From: Ruficoccus sp. ZRK36
GTDB taxonomy: Bacteria > Verrucomicrobiota > Verrucomicrobiia > Opitutales > Cerasicoccaceae
DNA length: 64,000 nt
Direction of reading: 5' to 3'
NCBI RefSeq assembly: GCF_019603315.1
Contig: NZ_CP080649.1
Span: 3,234,176 to 3,298,175 of the forward strand
The notes under the pieces were generated by a model that made no database searches, was not told the DNA's origin, and saw only the letters and a list, made by a program, of their open reading frames with translations. Shown here piece after piece: positions 52,607 to 61,565 of this stretch (within the stretch, counting starts at the first letter, position 1; the number at the start of each line of letters is the position of its first letter). The translations under genes were made by a program, and so were the position numbers.

Positions 52607-53737
52607 ATGAAAACATTTTCAAACTACATAAAATTACTTTCTATCGGGTTTATAGTTCTGGGGTCGTCCGTGACAGTACGCGGTCAGGAGCATGCTGGCC
52701 ACGACCACGAGGAAGAGGTCGGTCACGGCGAGACTCATGAGCAACACGAGACGCACGACGCGCACGCCAGTAAAAAAGGCGAAGCGAGCGCACACGATCA
52801 CTCCGAAGAAGCGAAACACGGGGAATCCCATCAGGCCCATAAAGAGCACGACGACCATGCGGATACTGACGACCACGGCAATCATGACGGTCATGGCGAC
52901 GAACATGGTGGCCCTATCCGGCTCGATTCAAAGGACATGCAAGACTTTGGGATACGTGTAGCAACGGCTGGGCCTGGAGAGATTCATGACGAACTGCGTC
53001 TTCCTGGAGAAGTGCGCATAAATGAAAATGCCATGGGGCATGTCAGTCCTCGTTTCGATGGAATCGTTTCTAAAATCCATGCCCGCCTCGGAGATCAGGT
53101 GAAGAAAGGAGAGGTTTTGGCGGAGATGGAGAGCAATGAAACACTCAGACCGTTTAATCTGATAGCCCCCATAGATGGGACGGTCGTCGCCTTTCACATC
53201 ACGCCAGGTGAAAGCCTCGCTGCTGGAGATGTGGCCTACACGGTTGCAGATACAAGCACAGTCTGGATCGATCTCCGCGTTTATCAACGAGATCTCCCCA
53301 AAGTGCATAAGGGGCAAACGATTCGGCTGTCGGCTGGTCACGAGTATCCCCAGAGTGAAGGGGAAATATCCTATGTGGGACCTGTGGTTGATGAGACTAG
53401 CCGGACAGGTTTCATTCGCTCGGTTGTACCCAATTCACAGGGACACTTTCGGCCTGGACTTTTTGTGATCGGCAACGTGCTGCTGGATGAATATCGCCTG
53501 CCGGTCGTTGTACCGCGATCCGCTGTCCACACGTTAAATGATACCAATGTGGTATTCGTTCAGACCGACGAGGGAGATGGCTATGAGGCGCAAGCTGTTC
53601 GCATTGGACGTGGTGACACGAAAAGTGTCGAAGTAATTGAGGGGCTGAAACGTGGCCAGACCTATGTGTCTCAGGGAGGTTTTTTTCTGAAAGCTGATTC
53701 GCAAAAAGAAAACTTCGGTGACGGCCACGCACACTAA
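52607..53737 (+). CDS. periplasmic adaptor of an RND metal pump (CzcB-like), His-rich N-terminus
   Basis: The 376-aa membrane-fusion protein has a signal peptide and then about 75 residues extraordinarily rich in His, Asp and Glu (HAGHDHEEEVGHGE, HADTDDHGNHDGHGDEHGG), a likely metal-binding or metal-buffering segment. The MFP core follows: GEVRINENAMGHVSPRFDG, the lipoyl-like half-motif LGDQVKKGEVLAEMES and LIAPIDGTVVAFHITPGE, and a beta-barrel domain with LPVVVPRSAVHT. It bridges the TolC-type and CzcA-type proteins. No Shine-Dalgarno is obvious. Confidence 0.9.
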   Translation: MKTFSNYIKLLSIGFIVLGSSVTVRGQEHAGHDHEEEVGHGETHEQHETHDAHASKKGEASAHDHSEEAKHGESHQAHKEHDDHADTDDHGNHDGHGDEHGGPIRLDSKDMQDFGIRVATAGPGEIHDELRLPGEVRINENAMGHVSPRFDGIVSKIHARLGDQVKKGEVLAEMESNETLRPFNLIAPIDGTVVAFHITPGESLAAGDVAYTVADTSTVWIDLRVYQRDLPKVHKGQTIRLSAGHEYPQSEGEISYVGPVVDETSRTGFIRSVVPNSQGHFRPGLFVIGNVLLDEYRLPVVVPRSAVHTLNDTNVVFVQTDEGDGYEAQAVRIGRGDTKSVEVIEGLKRGQTYVSQGGFFLKADSQKENFGDGHAH

Positions 53738-53757
53738 GCTGAAAGGATAAAACATAT

Positions 53758-56700
53758 ATGAAACGCTTAGTAGAATTTGCGCTGCACTCGCGCCTCTTGA
53801 TCGTCGTGATTGCCTTGCTCGTTATGGCTGCAGGCTATTGGGGCTACAAAAAACTACCGGTCGATGCATTCCCCGATGTCTCGCCAAACCTCGTGCAGGT
53901 CTTCACCGTAACGGAAGGACTTGCACCAGAAGAAATCGAAAAATACGTGACCTTCCCCGTTGAATCATCTATGAACGGTCTGCCGGGGATTGAGAACATT
54001 CGATCCGTTTCCAACTTCGGACTATCGGTGGTAAATGTCTATTTCGAGGACGGGATGGATATCTACTTTTGTCGGCAATTAGTTGGCGAACGTTTGAACG
54101 AAGCACGTGAAGCAATCCCTGCGGGATTCGGGGAACCCGAGATGGGCCCGATCTCTACTGGTATGGGGTTGGTTCTCTTTTACTACCTCGAAGACACAAC
54201 TGGCCAGTACTCACTGACGGAACTACGTTCGATTCAAGACTGGATAATCAAGTTCAATCTCCAGAATGTCCCAGGAGTAACCGAGGTGCTTGGGATCGGC
54301 GGATTTGAGAAGCAATTCCATGTCGTGGTTAATCCCCTCGCGCTAGAACGTTACGGCTTTACCGTGCAGGAAGTCATCGAGCGGTTGGAGGACAACAACC
54401 TCAACATCGGTGCACAGTTCATCGAACGCAATAACGAGGAATACGTCGTGCGTTCGGTGGGGCTCGCAACGACAACAGCAGACCTAGAATCTGTGCTCAT
54501 GGGGAGTAGTGATGGTGTGCCAATCACCGTGGGCGATGTTGCCGAAGTAAAGGAAGGTGCAGCTATACGCCGTGGCCTGCAAACGAAGAACGGGACCTCC
54601 GAGGTGGTCGCCGGACAGGTTATAAAACTCTTCGGGACAAATGCCTCGACTGTCATTCAAGGGGTTGAGGACAAGATTGAGACGATTAATGCAAGCCTGC
54701 CCGAAGGTGTTCATATTGTTCCCTACTATGAGCAGAAAACACTTGTGGAGTCCGCCGTGAGCACGGTCACATCGGCACTGGCTCAGGGCATTTTGCTGGT
54801 GGCGCTTGTTCTAGTCGTCTTTATGGGCGGCCTGCGTCCGACACTGGTTGTTGCCATAGCTTTGCCGTTTTCGGTTCTATTTGCGACTTTGGGCATGTAT
54901 TACTTTGGCATATCCGCGAACCTAATGTCGTTAGGTGGATTGGCCATTGCTATTGGAATGCTGGTCGACGGCGCCATCGTCGTAGTCGAGAATGTCGACC
55001 AACATCTGAGAGCCGCCAATCCAGGAGAAACGAAACTCCAGATCGTAGCCCGAGCCTGCGGTGAAGTGGCGCGCCCAGTCGGTTTTGCCGTGGCTATCGT
55101 CATCCTCGTCTTCCTGCCCCTGTTCACGCTTACTGGAGTCGAGGGCAAAACTTTCCGGCCGTTGGCTTACTCTATCGCTTTGGCCATGAGTGGAGCATTG
55201 ATTTATGCGTTGATCGTTGGGCCCACACTAGCTTATTTCCTGATGCGTAAGCCCAAGCGAAAAGAAGCTCAAGCAGGAGCCGACAAGCGTGAGAGCCTGA
55301 TTGTACGCGTGCTGCAAGCACCTTACCGACCACTGGTGGGCTTTCTTGTCAATCAGCGATGGTTGGCAGTTCTGGGTGCGGTGGCGTTGCTGGGTCTCGG
55401 GGCATGGGTTTTCCCAAAACTAGGTACCGAGTTTACCCCCGAACTCAACGAAGGTACGGTCGTGGTTAAGCTGAAAATGGCTCCGTCCATCTCAATCGAA
55501 ACATCGAAGCAAATGACACAGGCTATCGAGCGGCACATACTTGAAGTGCCAGAAGTGACAAAAGTCGTTACAAGGATCGGGCGAGGCGAAGTCGGCGCAC
55601 ACGCCGACCCGATCAACGCCGCTGAACTATATCTGATTATGACGCCTCCGGAGGAATGGCGCGAACCTTATGATCAGGAGGAGATGGTCGAACATATTCG
55701 GGAGGCCATAGGCGAACCACCCGGCGTAATAGTCAACTACACGCAACCCATCGAAATGTCTGTCGACGAGTTACTCGAAGGGGTGCAAGCCGAACTTGCG
55801 GTCAAGCTCTTTGGCGAGGATCTAGATGTCCTCCTCGACAAGGCCAACGAAATCGCCGCTACTTTAGGCGAGATCGAAGGGGCCAGGGATGTCCAAGTCG
55901 ACCAAGTCACGGGTTCACCACAGTTGCTAATAAAAATCGACCGTCAAGCCGCCGCGCGCTACGGTCTAAACATCGGAGACATCCAACGGGTTGTCCAAGC
56001 GGGTATTGGCGGGACTGAAGCCGGACTCATTTTCGAGGGCATCCGCCGCTACGAAATCCTTGTTCGTTATCCCGAAGCATACCGGAATAATGTGGATGCA
56101 ATCAAAGAGACAATCATCCGCAGTTCAGACGGGGCACTCGTTCCTCTCGACGAAGTGGCCGCAGTAGAGGAAATTGTCGGCCCACGGCAGATCACGCGGG
56201 AACGCAGCCAACGCTTCATTGCCATTCAAGCCAATGTCGTTGGCCGCGATATTGGCGGCTTTGTCGCTGATGCTGAAAAGGCCATTGCCGCCGAGGTTGA
56301 TTTACCTTCTGGCTATATAACGGTTTGGGGTGGTTCCTACAAGCTTCAGCAAGAGGCGAATAAGCGTTTCGCGCTCGTCATTCCCATCACCTTGCTGCTC
56401 ATCCTTTTGATGATCTATGCCGCACTAGACTCGTTTAGAAACAGCCTACTCATCTTACTCAACATTCCCTTAGCGCTAGTTGGTGGAATTGTCGCACTAT
56501 GGATTAGTGGGGAAAACCTCTCTGTGCCTGCGACTGTGGGCTTTATAGCGTTGTTTGGCATCGCATTGGGGAACGGCTTAGTGCTTATCACCTACATCAA
56601 TCAGCTCGTATTAGAAGGGATGGACGTTGGCTCAGCCTCGATTGAGGCGGCCTGTCGCCGCTTACGTCCGGTTCTAATGACTGCTATCACCACTGGTCTT

Positions 56701-56856
56701 GGATTGTTGCCGTTGCTGCTGGCAACAGGTACTGGTAGCGAGGTGCAACGACCACTGGCGCTCGCCGTAACCGGTGGCTTGGTGTCATCGACATTGCTCA
56801 CACTCCTCGTTGTACCAGCCCTGTATAAATGGTTCGCGATCAGTCCAGAAAAATAA
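53758..56856 (+). CDS. heavy-metal efflux RND pump (CzcA/CusA family)
   Basis: The 1032-aa inner-membrane antiporter starts MKRLVEFALHSRLLIVV and shows the HME-RND TM4 motif GMLVDGAIVVVENVDQHL, the APEEIEKYVTFPVESSMNGLPG porter segment and twelve membrane helices in two repeats. It uses the proton gradient to export metal cations from the periplasm or cytoplasm. The substrate (Zn/Co/Cd/Ni versus Cu/Ag) cannot be assigned from the motifs I can see. A Shine-Dalgarno (AAAGGA) precedes the start. A PII-like gene begins 17 bp after the stop. Confidence 0.9.
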   Translation: MKRLVEFALHSRLLIVVIALLVMAAGYWGYKKLPVDAFPDVSPNLVQVFTVTEGLAPEEIEKYVTFPVESSMNGLPGIENIRSVSNFGLSVVNVYFEDGMDIYFCRQLVGERLNEAREAIPAGFGEPEMGPISTGMGLVLFYYLEDTTGQYSLTELRSIQDWIIKFNLQNVPGVTEVLGIGGFEKQFHVVVNPLALERYGFTVQEVIERLEDNNLNIGAQFIERNNEEYVVRSVGLATTTADLESVLMGSSDGVPITVGDVAEVKEGAAIRRGLQTKNGTSEVVAGQVIKLFGTNASTVIQGVEDKIETINASLPEGVHIVPYYEQKTLVESAVSTVTSALAQGILLVALVLVVFMGGLRPTLVVAIALPFSVLFATLGMYYFGISANLMSLGGLAIAIGMLVDGAIVVVENVDQHLRAANPGETKLQIVARACGEVARPVGFAVAIVILVFLPLFTLTGVEGKTFRPLAYSIALAMSGALIYALIVGPTLAYFLMRKPKRKEAQAGADKRESLIVRVLQAPYRPLVGFLVNQRWLAVLGAVALLGLGAWVFPKLGTEFTPELNEGTVVVKLKMAPSISIETSKQMTQAIERHILEVPEVTKVVTRIGRGEVGAHADPINAAELYLIMTPPEEWREPYDQEEMVEHIREAIGEPPGVIVNYTQPIEMSVDELLEGVQAELAVKLFGEDLDVLLDKANEIAATLGEIEGARDVQVDQVTGSPQLLIKIDRQAAARYGLNIGDIQRVVQAGIGGTEAGLIFEGIRRYEILVRYPEAYRNNVDAIKETIIRSSDGALVPLDEVAAVEEIVGPRQITRERSQRFIAIQANVVGRDIGGFVADAEKAIAAEVDLPSGYITVWGGSYKLQQEANKRFALVIPITLLLILLMIYAALDSFRNSLLILLNIPLALVGGIVALWISGENLSVPATVGFIALFGIALGNGLVLITYINQLVLEGMDVGSASIEAACRRLRPVLMTAITTGLGLLPLLLATGTGSEVQRPLALAVTGGLVSSTLLTLLVVPALYKWFAISPEK

Positions 56857-56873
56857 TCCTAACGAATCTATCT

Positions 56874-57200
56874 ATGAAAGAAATCAAAGCATACATTAAA
56901 GCGATCAAACAAGACGCCGTTACTCGTGCGTTGCATGAAATCGAAGGGCTCTCTGGGGCCAGCTTTTCCAACATACTCGGTTTCGGTCGCGGCAAAAACC
57001 AGACTTCGGGATATAATCCTGATGTCGACCCATCCGGCTATGTGCATCACGTCAAGGTTGAAGTCGTCTGTAACGACGACCTCGCCGATGCCGTCATCAG
57101 CGCAATTCATCACGCAGCCCACACTGGGCTGCGCGGTGATGGGCGTATTTTTGTAAGTTCCGTGGAGAGTGATGTACGGATTCAAAACGAACCATCCTAA
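56874..57200 (+). CDS. PII-like signalling protein 1 (metal-pump-associated type)
   Basis: The 108-aa protein starts MKEIKAYIKAIKQDAVTRAL and has GASFSNILGFGRGKNQ in place of the classic T-loop lead. A shortened T-loop region (SGYNPDVDPSG) lacks the uridylylated Tyr context. VKVEVVCNDDLADAVISAI and the C-loop GLRGDGRIFVSSVESDVRI follow. It is a trimeric ferredoxin-like fold by family. PII variants beside HME-RND pumps are known as a separate group with no established ligand. It most likely senses a nucleotide or metal and gates the pump. The ATG at 56874 fits the family start. Confidence 0.85.
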   Translation: MKEIKAYIKAIKQDAVTRALHEIEGLSGASFSNILGFGRGKNQTSGYNPDVDPSGYVHHVKVEVVCNDDLADAVISAIHHAAHTGLRGDGRIFVSSVESDVRIQNEPS

Positions 57201-57238
57201 ATCATGCCCATCAGCGTGCGCAGATAAGCCGTTGTCTC

Positions 57239-57505
57239 ATGAGTTCAAAGGCAAAGCGACCAGGAAAAAAGTCTAAGAAGTTACTTAGGCAGGAAGCTTT
57301 GTATGCAAAAGAGAAAAAGCAACGCAGGCAAGTGGCGCTGTCATTGCTAGTAATATCTTTAGTATTCATTGTGGCAACTGTACTGATAACCCTGAGAATC
57401 TCCAAGCCATACGGTCACTTGCATTATCCGGTGGGGCTAATTGCGTTTGATGCTTTGTTCTCCCTGTTCGCATCCTTTGCAGTAATCGACTGGATAAAAT
57501 ATTAA
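57239..57505 (+). CDS. small two-helix membrane protein with basic N-terminus
   Basis: The 88-aa protein has a very basic lead (SSKAKRPGKKSKKLLRQEALYAKEKKQRRQ) read in pieces, one membrane helix at about residues 32-51 (ALSLLVISLVFIVATVLITL) and a second at about 63-85 (PVGLIAFDALFSLFASFAVI). No family is recognised. Lying between the two PII-like genes, it could be a membrane partner of one of them, as AmtB is for classic PII, but this is speculation from position. Confidence 0.6.
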   Translation: MSSKAKRPGKKSKKLLRQEALYAKEKKQRRQVALSLLVISLVFIVATVLITLRISKPYGHLHYPVGLIAFDALFSLFASFAVIDWIKY

Positions 57506-57513
57506 TTATCAAA

Positions 57514-58002
57514 ATGAAAAATATTTTAATAATATCATGCGCGGCACTTTTGCAAACAGCCTGCACCAGCGATGCAGTCTGGGCTAGTTCCGATATCCGT
57601 CTCCCAGCAGGAATGGCCGCGGAGAACCAAGCATCATCCCGCCCCTCATTAACGATCAAAAATGAGGGCAAGGCGGTGGAAGTCAGCCGTGCCGTGGCTA
57701 TGGCTAGGGACGAGGACACCCTGATATCGATGCAGGTGACCCGTAGAAACTATCAATCACTTCCTCATGGTGCGCATATTGATTTATTGATATACGGTCA
57801 TGACAATCAGCCTATAGAAACGAAGACAAAGAGTCTGCGCTCCCATCAGTTTCGACATCGCCCCAATGGCAGTTTCCTCCCCGCAAACATCAATGTTTCT
57901 ATTGGCAGCCATCGGGACGATATCGCAAGGGTGGAAATCATCACGCACTCAGAAAACCATTCGGAACACTCGACAACCCTTATTGGCAATGAAGAAAATT
58001 AA
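57514..58002 (+). CDS. hypothetical secreted 162-aa protein
   Basis: The protein has a signal peptide (NILIISCAALLQTACTSDAVWA, cut probably after VWA; LQTAC is a weak lipobox). Its beta-rich body has several His clusters (LPHGAHIDLLIYGHDNQP, RSHQFRHRPNGS, THSENHSEHS) that may bind metal. No family is recognised. It begins 8 bp after the previous gene and overlaps the second PII-like gene by 14 bp, so it belongs to the same transcript. A periplasmic metal-binding role is plausible but unproven. Confidence 0.6.
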   Translation: MKNILIISCAALLQTACTSDAVWASSDIRLPAGMAAENQASSRPSLTIKNEGKAVEVSRAVAMARDEDTLISMQVTRRNYQSLPHGAHIDLLIYGHDNQPIETKTKSLRSHQFRHRPNGSFLPANINVSIGSHRDDIARVEIITHSENHSEHSTTLIGNEEN

Positions 58003-58372
58003 CGCAATCATTCGGGCTTCACGACTTCAGACCGTCATTAAGGAGTTGCAAACCATACCCGGCTTGACCGGCGTAACCATGTCCACTGTTCGTGGGTATG
58101 GATGCCATACCTGGACCACGTCCGAAGAAATACCTCCACTTTTTAAAAATTCGCGAACAATAAAGGCAGAGGCTCATACCAAAATAGAAATTATTTGTGC
58201 TGATCATGTGGTGGAGAAAGCCGTCTCAGCGATAGAAATCGCCGCGAAGACCGGTAGGCCGGGCGACGGAAAAATAACGATCTTTCCAATTGATGACGTA
58301 ATTCGCATACAAACTGGAGCCAGGGGAGAACAGGCGATAGAACAGCAAGGAATCATTAGCGATCATGATTAA
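57989..58372 (+). CDS. PII-like signalling protein 2
   Basis: The 127-aa protein is a second, divergent PII homologue. It begins KKINAIIRASRLQTVIKEL, has VTMSTVRGYGCHT where the T-loop starts, a Pro/Thr-rich T-loop stretch (TTSEEIPPLFKNSR), TKIEIICADHVVEKAVSAI and the conserved C-terminal signature TGRPGDGKITIFPIDDVIRIQTGARGE (pieces), which is closer to canonical PII than copy 1. The T-loop has no Tyr in the usual place. The start at 57989 overlaps the secreted-protein gene by 14 bp, and its own end overlaps the 172-aa gene by 8 bp. Confidence 0.85.
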   Translation: MKKINAIIRASRLQTVIKELQTIPGLTGVTMSTVRGYGCHTWTTSEEIPPLFKNSRTIKAEAHTKIEIICADHVVEKAVSAIEIAAKTGRPGDGKITIFPIDDVIRIQTGARGEQAIEQQGIISDHD

Positions 58373-58883
58373 AACAATGGTCATTAACCAAGCGGAGGTT
58401 TTACCAGAGGTTTCATTGATTGAAGATCCCTGCGTCCACCGCTTGGTCGAGCGGATTCATAACCTCTTTCCGCGCCAAGTTCAAGTTGCCGTTACTCCAG
58501 CGATAAAGGATGAAATCGAAAGCTATGAACTAAAGGTTGTCTATAACGACCATCATATTTCAGGGGCTTACCTGCTCACTCATGTCAAGCGCGTCGGGTC
58601 TCTCCTGCTTCGAGATCATAAACACGCCTACTGGGCGATTTACCAATCACTTTCCAAGCAACAAAAAGAGGAGTTGTTGAAAGGCGTCAGTTCCATTCCG
58701 GGAGAGAGCTTTGTTGCCATCGATGGTCATGGTTTTCTCTGCGTCGAGTATTCTGCGGGAGCTAAAAAATTCGAAGCATATTTAAATGCGTACCTGGACG
58801 AATTCTTTAAAAGGATTACCCTTAATAGACTAAGCAATGAGCGAGCACCATCATCACGATCACGGAACAGAGCAAGTCAGTGA
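58365..58883 (+). CDS. hypothetical 172-aa protein of the metal-PII operon
   Basis: No family is recognised. It is soluble, mixed alpha/beta, with VHRLVERIHNLFPRQVQVAVTP, strands YELKVVYNDHHISGAYL and VGSLLLRDHKHAYWAIYQSL, and FVAIDGHGFLCVEYSAG, plus several His that could bind a ligand. The last dozen residues (APSSRSRNRASQ) are encoded in the 47-bp overlap with the CDF gene and read like a by-product of it. It is translationally coupled to PII 2 and the CDF exporter, making it a candidate PII target or regulator. Confidence 0.6.
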   Translation: MIKTMVINQAEVLPEVSLIEDPCVHRLVERIHNLFPRQVQVAVTPAIKDEIESYELKVVYNDHHISGAYLLTHVKRVGSLLLRDHKHAYWAIYQSLSKQQKEELLKGVSSIPGESFVAIDGHGFLCVEYSAGAKKFEAYLNAYLDEFFKRITLNRLSNERAPSSRSRNRASQ

Positions 58884-59763
58884 TAAAGTTCTGCTATGGA
58901 CTACCTTTGTTAATATTGGCCTGTCTGTTTTTGAATTCATAGCCGGAGCAATTGCGGGAAGCGTCGCGCTCATGGCTGACGCATTGCACAACACCAATGA
59001 TGCGGCGGCGCTGCTCATTGCCTATATCGCCCGCAAGGTATCCAGAAAGGGCGCAGATGAAAAATTCACTTTTGGCTATCGTAGAGCCGAGTTGATTGGC
59101 GCAATGATACAATTGACGGCCCTCATCCTCGTTGGTCTCTATCTGGTCTACGAGGCGATCAGGAGGTTTTTCAGCCCCGAACCACTCGAAGGCGGTTGGA
59201 TTATGGCGGCAGCCGGAGTTGCCTTGTTTGTTGATGTAGTCACCGCTTGGCTGTTGTGGTCAATGTCGAAAGGGAGCATGAATGTGAAGGCAGCTTTCCT
59301 GCATAATCTAACAGACGCTGGCGCTTCGGTTGCGGTATTAGTGGGTGGAGCAACGATTTACTTTTGGGGGTGGAACTGGGTCGATCCAATCCTCACCCTA
59401 TTGATTGCAGGCTATATTCTTTACATGTCCTTAGGCATGCTGAGAACAACCTGCCGCATCCTCATGGAAGGCGCTCCACCTGATTTATCCATGGAGCAAG
59501 TGCAAGCAACGATGATGGATGTTCCTGGAGTCGAAGGTATTCACCATCTGCATGTATGGGAGTTGGATGAACACCATCAGGCTTTGGAAGCCCACGTCGT
59601 GGTAAAACGATCTCAGGCCGATCACGACCATGAATTGAATATTCGCCGAGCACTAAAACAGCGATTGCAAGAGCGCCATTCCATCCAACACTGCACGCTC
59701 GAACTCGAATATCCGGGCGATCCCTGTGGTTCCTCAACAAATAACCTGATCGAGCATGAATAA
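58837..59763 (+). CDS. czcD: cation diffusion facilitator metal exporter (CzcD-like)
   Basis: The 308-aa CDF protein has a His-rich start (SEHHHHDHGTEQ), six membrane helices, the metal-site pairs HNTND in TM2 (ADALHNTNDAAALL) and HNLTD in TM5, and a C-terminal cytoplasmic domain with VEGIHHLHVWELDEHHQALEAHV. It exports Zn2+ or similar ions from the cytoplasm to the periplasm, where the RND pump can take over. The start overlaps the upstream gene by 47 bp and the stop overlaps a small Cys-rich gene by 8 bp. Confidence 0.9.
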   Translation: MSEHHHHDHGTEQVSDKVLLWTTFVNIGLSVFEFIAGAIAGSVALMADALHNTNDAAALLIAYIARKVSRKGADEKFTFGYRRAELIGAMIQLTALILVGLYLVYEAIRRFFSPEPLEGGWIMAAAGVALFVDVVTAWLLWSMSKGSMNVKAAFLHNLTDAGASVAVLVGGATIYFWGWNWVDPILTLLIAGYILYMSLGMLRTTCRILMEGAPPDLSMEQVQATMMDVPGVEGIHHLHVWELDEHHQALEAHVVVKRSQADHDHELNIRRALKQRLQERHSIQHCTLELEYPGDPCGSSTNNLIEHE

Positions 59764-59923
59764 TACTGAGACCACCACAAACAAAGTTCCGGTGAGAAAG
59801 CCGGGACTGCTAAAGCGCATCATAACCAGTCTTGACTGTGCGATGAAGCAAAAGGCTGACGCGCAGCGTCAAAATGATAGTTGTTGCGGCAAGAAGGACC
59901 CTAAAGACGGTAAATGCTGCTGA
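59756..59923 (+). CDS. 55-aa Cys-rich small protein between CDF and permease
   Basis: A 56-codon frame from ATG at 59756 overlaps the CDF stop by 8 bp and the permease start by 10 bp. It reads as a basic helix ([20 protein letters not shown]) and a C-terminal metal-binding-like motif with two Cys pairs ([15 protein letters not shown]). The overlaps on both sides argue strongly for real translation. It may be a metal carrier or sensor that serves the permease. Small proteins with CC endings are seen near PF03773 permeases in other bacteria, to my recollection, but no family name is known to me. Confidence 0.7.
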   Translation: MNNTETTTNKVPVRKPGLLKRIITSLDCAMKQKADAQRQNDSCCGKKDPKDGKCC

Positions 59924-60873
59924 AGCTAGTCGACTTGCTAATTTATGAGTGGGCAGGGTTCGCTCCTGATTCCCGGCTGGGCGGAGCCATTCACTTTTTT
60001 GTCTACGACTCGTTAAAGATACTTCTGCTTCTACTCGGTTTGGTTTTTATTATCGGCATCGCCCGCACCTATTTACCTCAAGAGCGTCTGAAACAGTGGA
60101 TCAATCGTGGCGGGATCTGGGGCAACACCGTGGCCGCTCTCCTGGGCGCCGTAACACCCTTTTGCTCATGCTCAGGCATTCCGATATTTATCAGCCTCCT
60201 CAAGGCGGAAGCTCCACTTGGAGTTGCTTTCTCATTTCTCATCACCTCTCCCATCATCAACGAATACCTCGTTGTGTTGATGGCCAGCGAATTCGGAATG
60301 CCGATCACCTTCGCCTATATCGTCTGCGGCCTGACCATTGGGATTCTGGCCGGTGCGCTGATGGGTAAAATGAAATTGGAGCGCTATCTCGAACTTGATA
60401 TTATGAGGGGCGCCTCTGAAGAAGAGTCGGTTCGGCGCTACACCATTGCCGAGCGATTGCGCTTCGGATGGGGTGAAGCGGTTACAATGTTCCGGCAAAT
60501 CTGGCACTGGATTCTGCTTGGTGTCGCTGTCGGAGCCGTAATCCACAGTTACGTTCCCCAAGCAGCCATGGAGCGTATTATCGAGGCAACTGGCGTCTTT
60601 TCCGTTCCAATCGCCACCACCTTAGGCGTGCCCATGTATGCCAATTGCGCCGCCATCGTTCCAGTTGCCATCGTTCTTTTCGAGAAAGGCATACCGCTGG
60701 GAACCGCCTTATCCTTTATGATGGCCATGGCAGCGCTCAGTTTGCCGGAAGCGATCATGCTGCGGCGTGTCATCAAACTACCTCTCATCGCCATCTTTTT
60801 TGGCATCACCGCAGTCGCTATTATTGCCACAGGTTATTTACTGAATGAATTGGAGCCTTTTCTTTCACGCTAG
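59914..60873 (+). CDS. PF03773-family permease (ArsP/DUF318 type)
   Basis: The 319-aa protein has about eight membrane helices and the family hallmark [16 protein letters not shown], with [18 protein letters not shown] and the second-half partner [22 protein letters not shown]. The Cys pair in PFCSCS is thought to be part of the transport site in relatives that export arsenicals, and other members have unknown substrates. It is the last gene of the overlapping chain. It probably exports a metal- or metalloid-containing compound handled by the small CC protein. Confidence 0.85.
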   Translation: MLLKLVDLLIYEWAGFAPDSRLGGAIHFFVYDSLKILLLLLGLVFIIGIARTYLPQERLKQWINRGGIWGNTVAALLGAVTPFCSCSGIPIFISLLKAEAPLGVAFSFLITSPIINEYLVVLMASEFGMPITFAYIVCGLTIGILAGALMGKMKLERYLELDIMRGASEEESVRRYTIAERLRFGWGEAVTMFRQIWHWILLGVAVGAVIHSYVPQAAMERIIEATGVFSVPIATTLGVPMYANCAAIVPVAIVLFEKGIPLGTALSFMMAMAALSLPEAIMLRRVIKLPLIAIFFGITAVAIIATGYLLNELEPFLSR

Positions 60874-61071
60874 CTCAAAACGATGCTTTCACTCCATAGA
60901 AGCGACAGCCAAGTTTTACTGCGAAAGCAGAGCGGGCAAACTAATTAACACTGAGTCTTGATCCGCGATGAGCAGCATCCGCTACGCCATCACGAATTGC
61001 CGGGCCGCCGTTAATAAACCCGACAAGTATATTTTCATACAGCCAGAAACACCAGAACCACGAGTCTTAGT
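60874..61071. other. gap before the IS66 element
   Basis: The 198 bp between the permease stop and the IS left end show no convincing gene. Part of this stretch was once continuous with the sequence after 63597, which now leads to a TolC-type gene. Confidence 0.4.
61064..61071. repeat. 8-bp target-site duplication, left copy (GTCTTAGT)
   Basis: GTCTTAGT directly precedes the left inverted repeat and is repeated exactly at 63590-63597 after the right one. Eight bases is the usual duplication length of the IS66 family. Confidence 0.95.
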
Positions 61072-61142
61072 GTAAGCGTCATACCAAGTGCCGTTGATTT
61101 ATTCTGCCCGCGGGGGCGGGGGTTGTCGTATATTCGGTAGGC

Positions 61143-61565
61143 ATGGAGATTACGCCTTGTCCGCCAGAATGTGATGCCGGGAGCGCAGGCTTGAGTGAGC
61201 TTGAGTTGCTGAGGCGGGAGCTGGCTGGGGTGTCGAGGGTGTCGCCCGGGCAGCGAGAGTTGATCTTGGATGCGTTCGAGCGTAGCGGGCTGAGCGAGCG
61301 AGCATTTGCGGAGGGTCTGGGGGTGAGGGATGGGACGTTCAGGCGGTGGGTGCGGGCGCGGCATCGTGTTCTTAGCGGGGAAGCCGGGCTGACCGGAACG
61401 ACCGGCCCTATTGCGCTGGTTGAGGCGGTGTTGGATGGGGGCGCGGGCACTGGAGGCTCTGTCGAGGTGGAGACGCCGGGCGGGCTGAAGGTGCATATCG
61501 CCCGGCGTGAGGATATTGCCCTGGCGGTGGCGCTGCTGCGGGCCTTGCGGGAGGAGTCATGCTGA
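61143..61565 (+). CDS. tnpA: IS66 TnpA (accessory DNA-binding protein)
   Basis: The 140-aa protein has an N-terminal HTH of the transposase-8 type (LILDAFERSGLSERAFAEGLGVRDGTFRRWVRA, in pieces) and a C-terminal strand-rich tail (GSVEVETPGGLKVHIAR). IS66 elements need this small protein together with TnpB for transposition. The stop overlaps the tnpB start by 7 bp. Confidence 0.85.
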   Translation: MEITPCPPECDAGSAGLSELELLRRELAGVSRVSPGQRELILDAFERSGLSERAFAEGLGVRDGTFRRWVRARHRVLSGEAGLTGTTGPIALVEAVLDGGAGTGGSVEVETPGGLKVHIARREDIALAVALLRALREESC

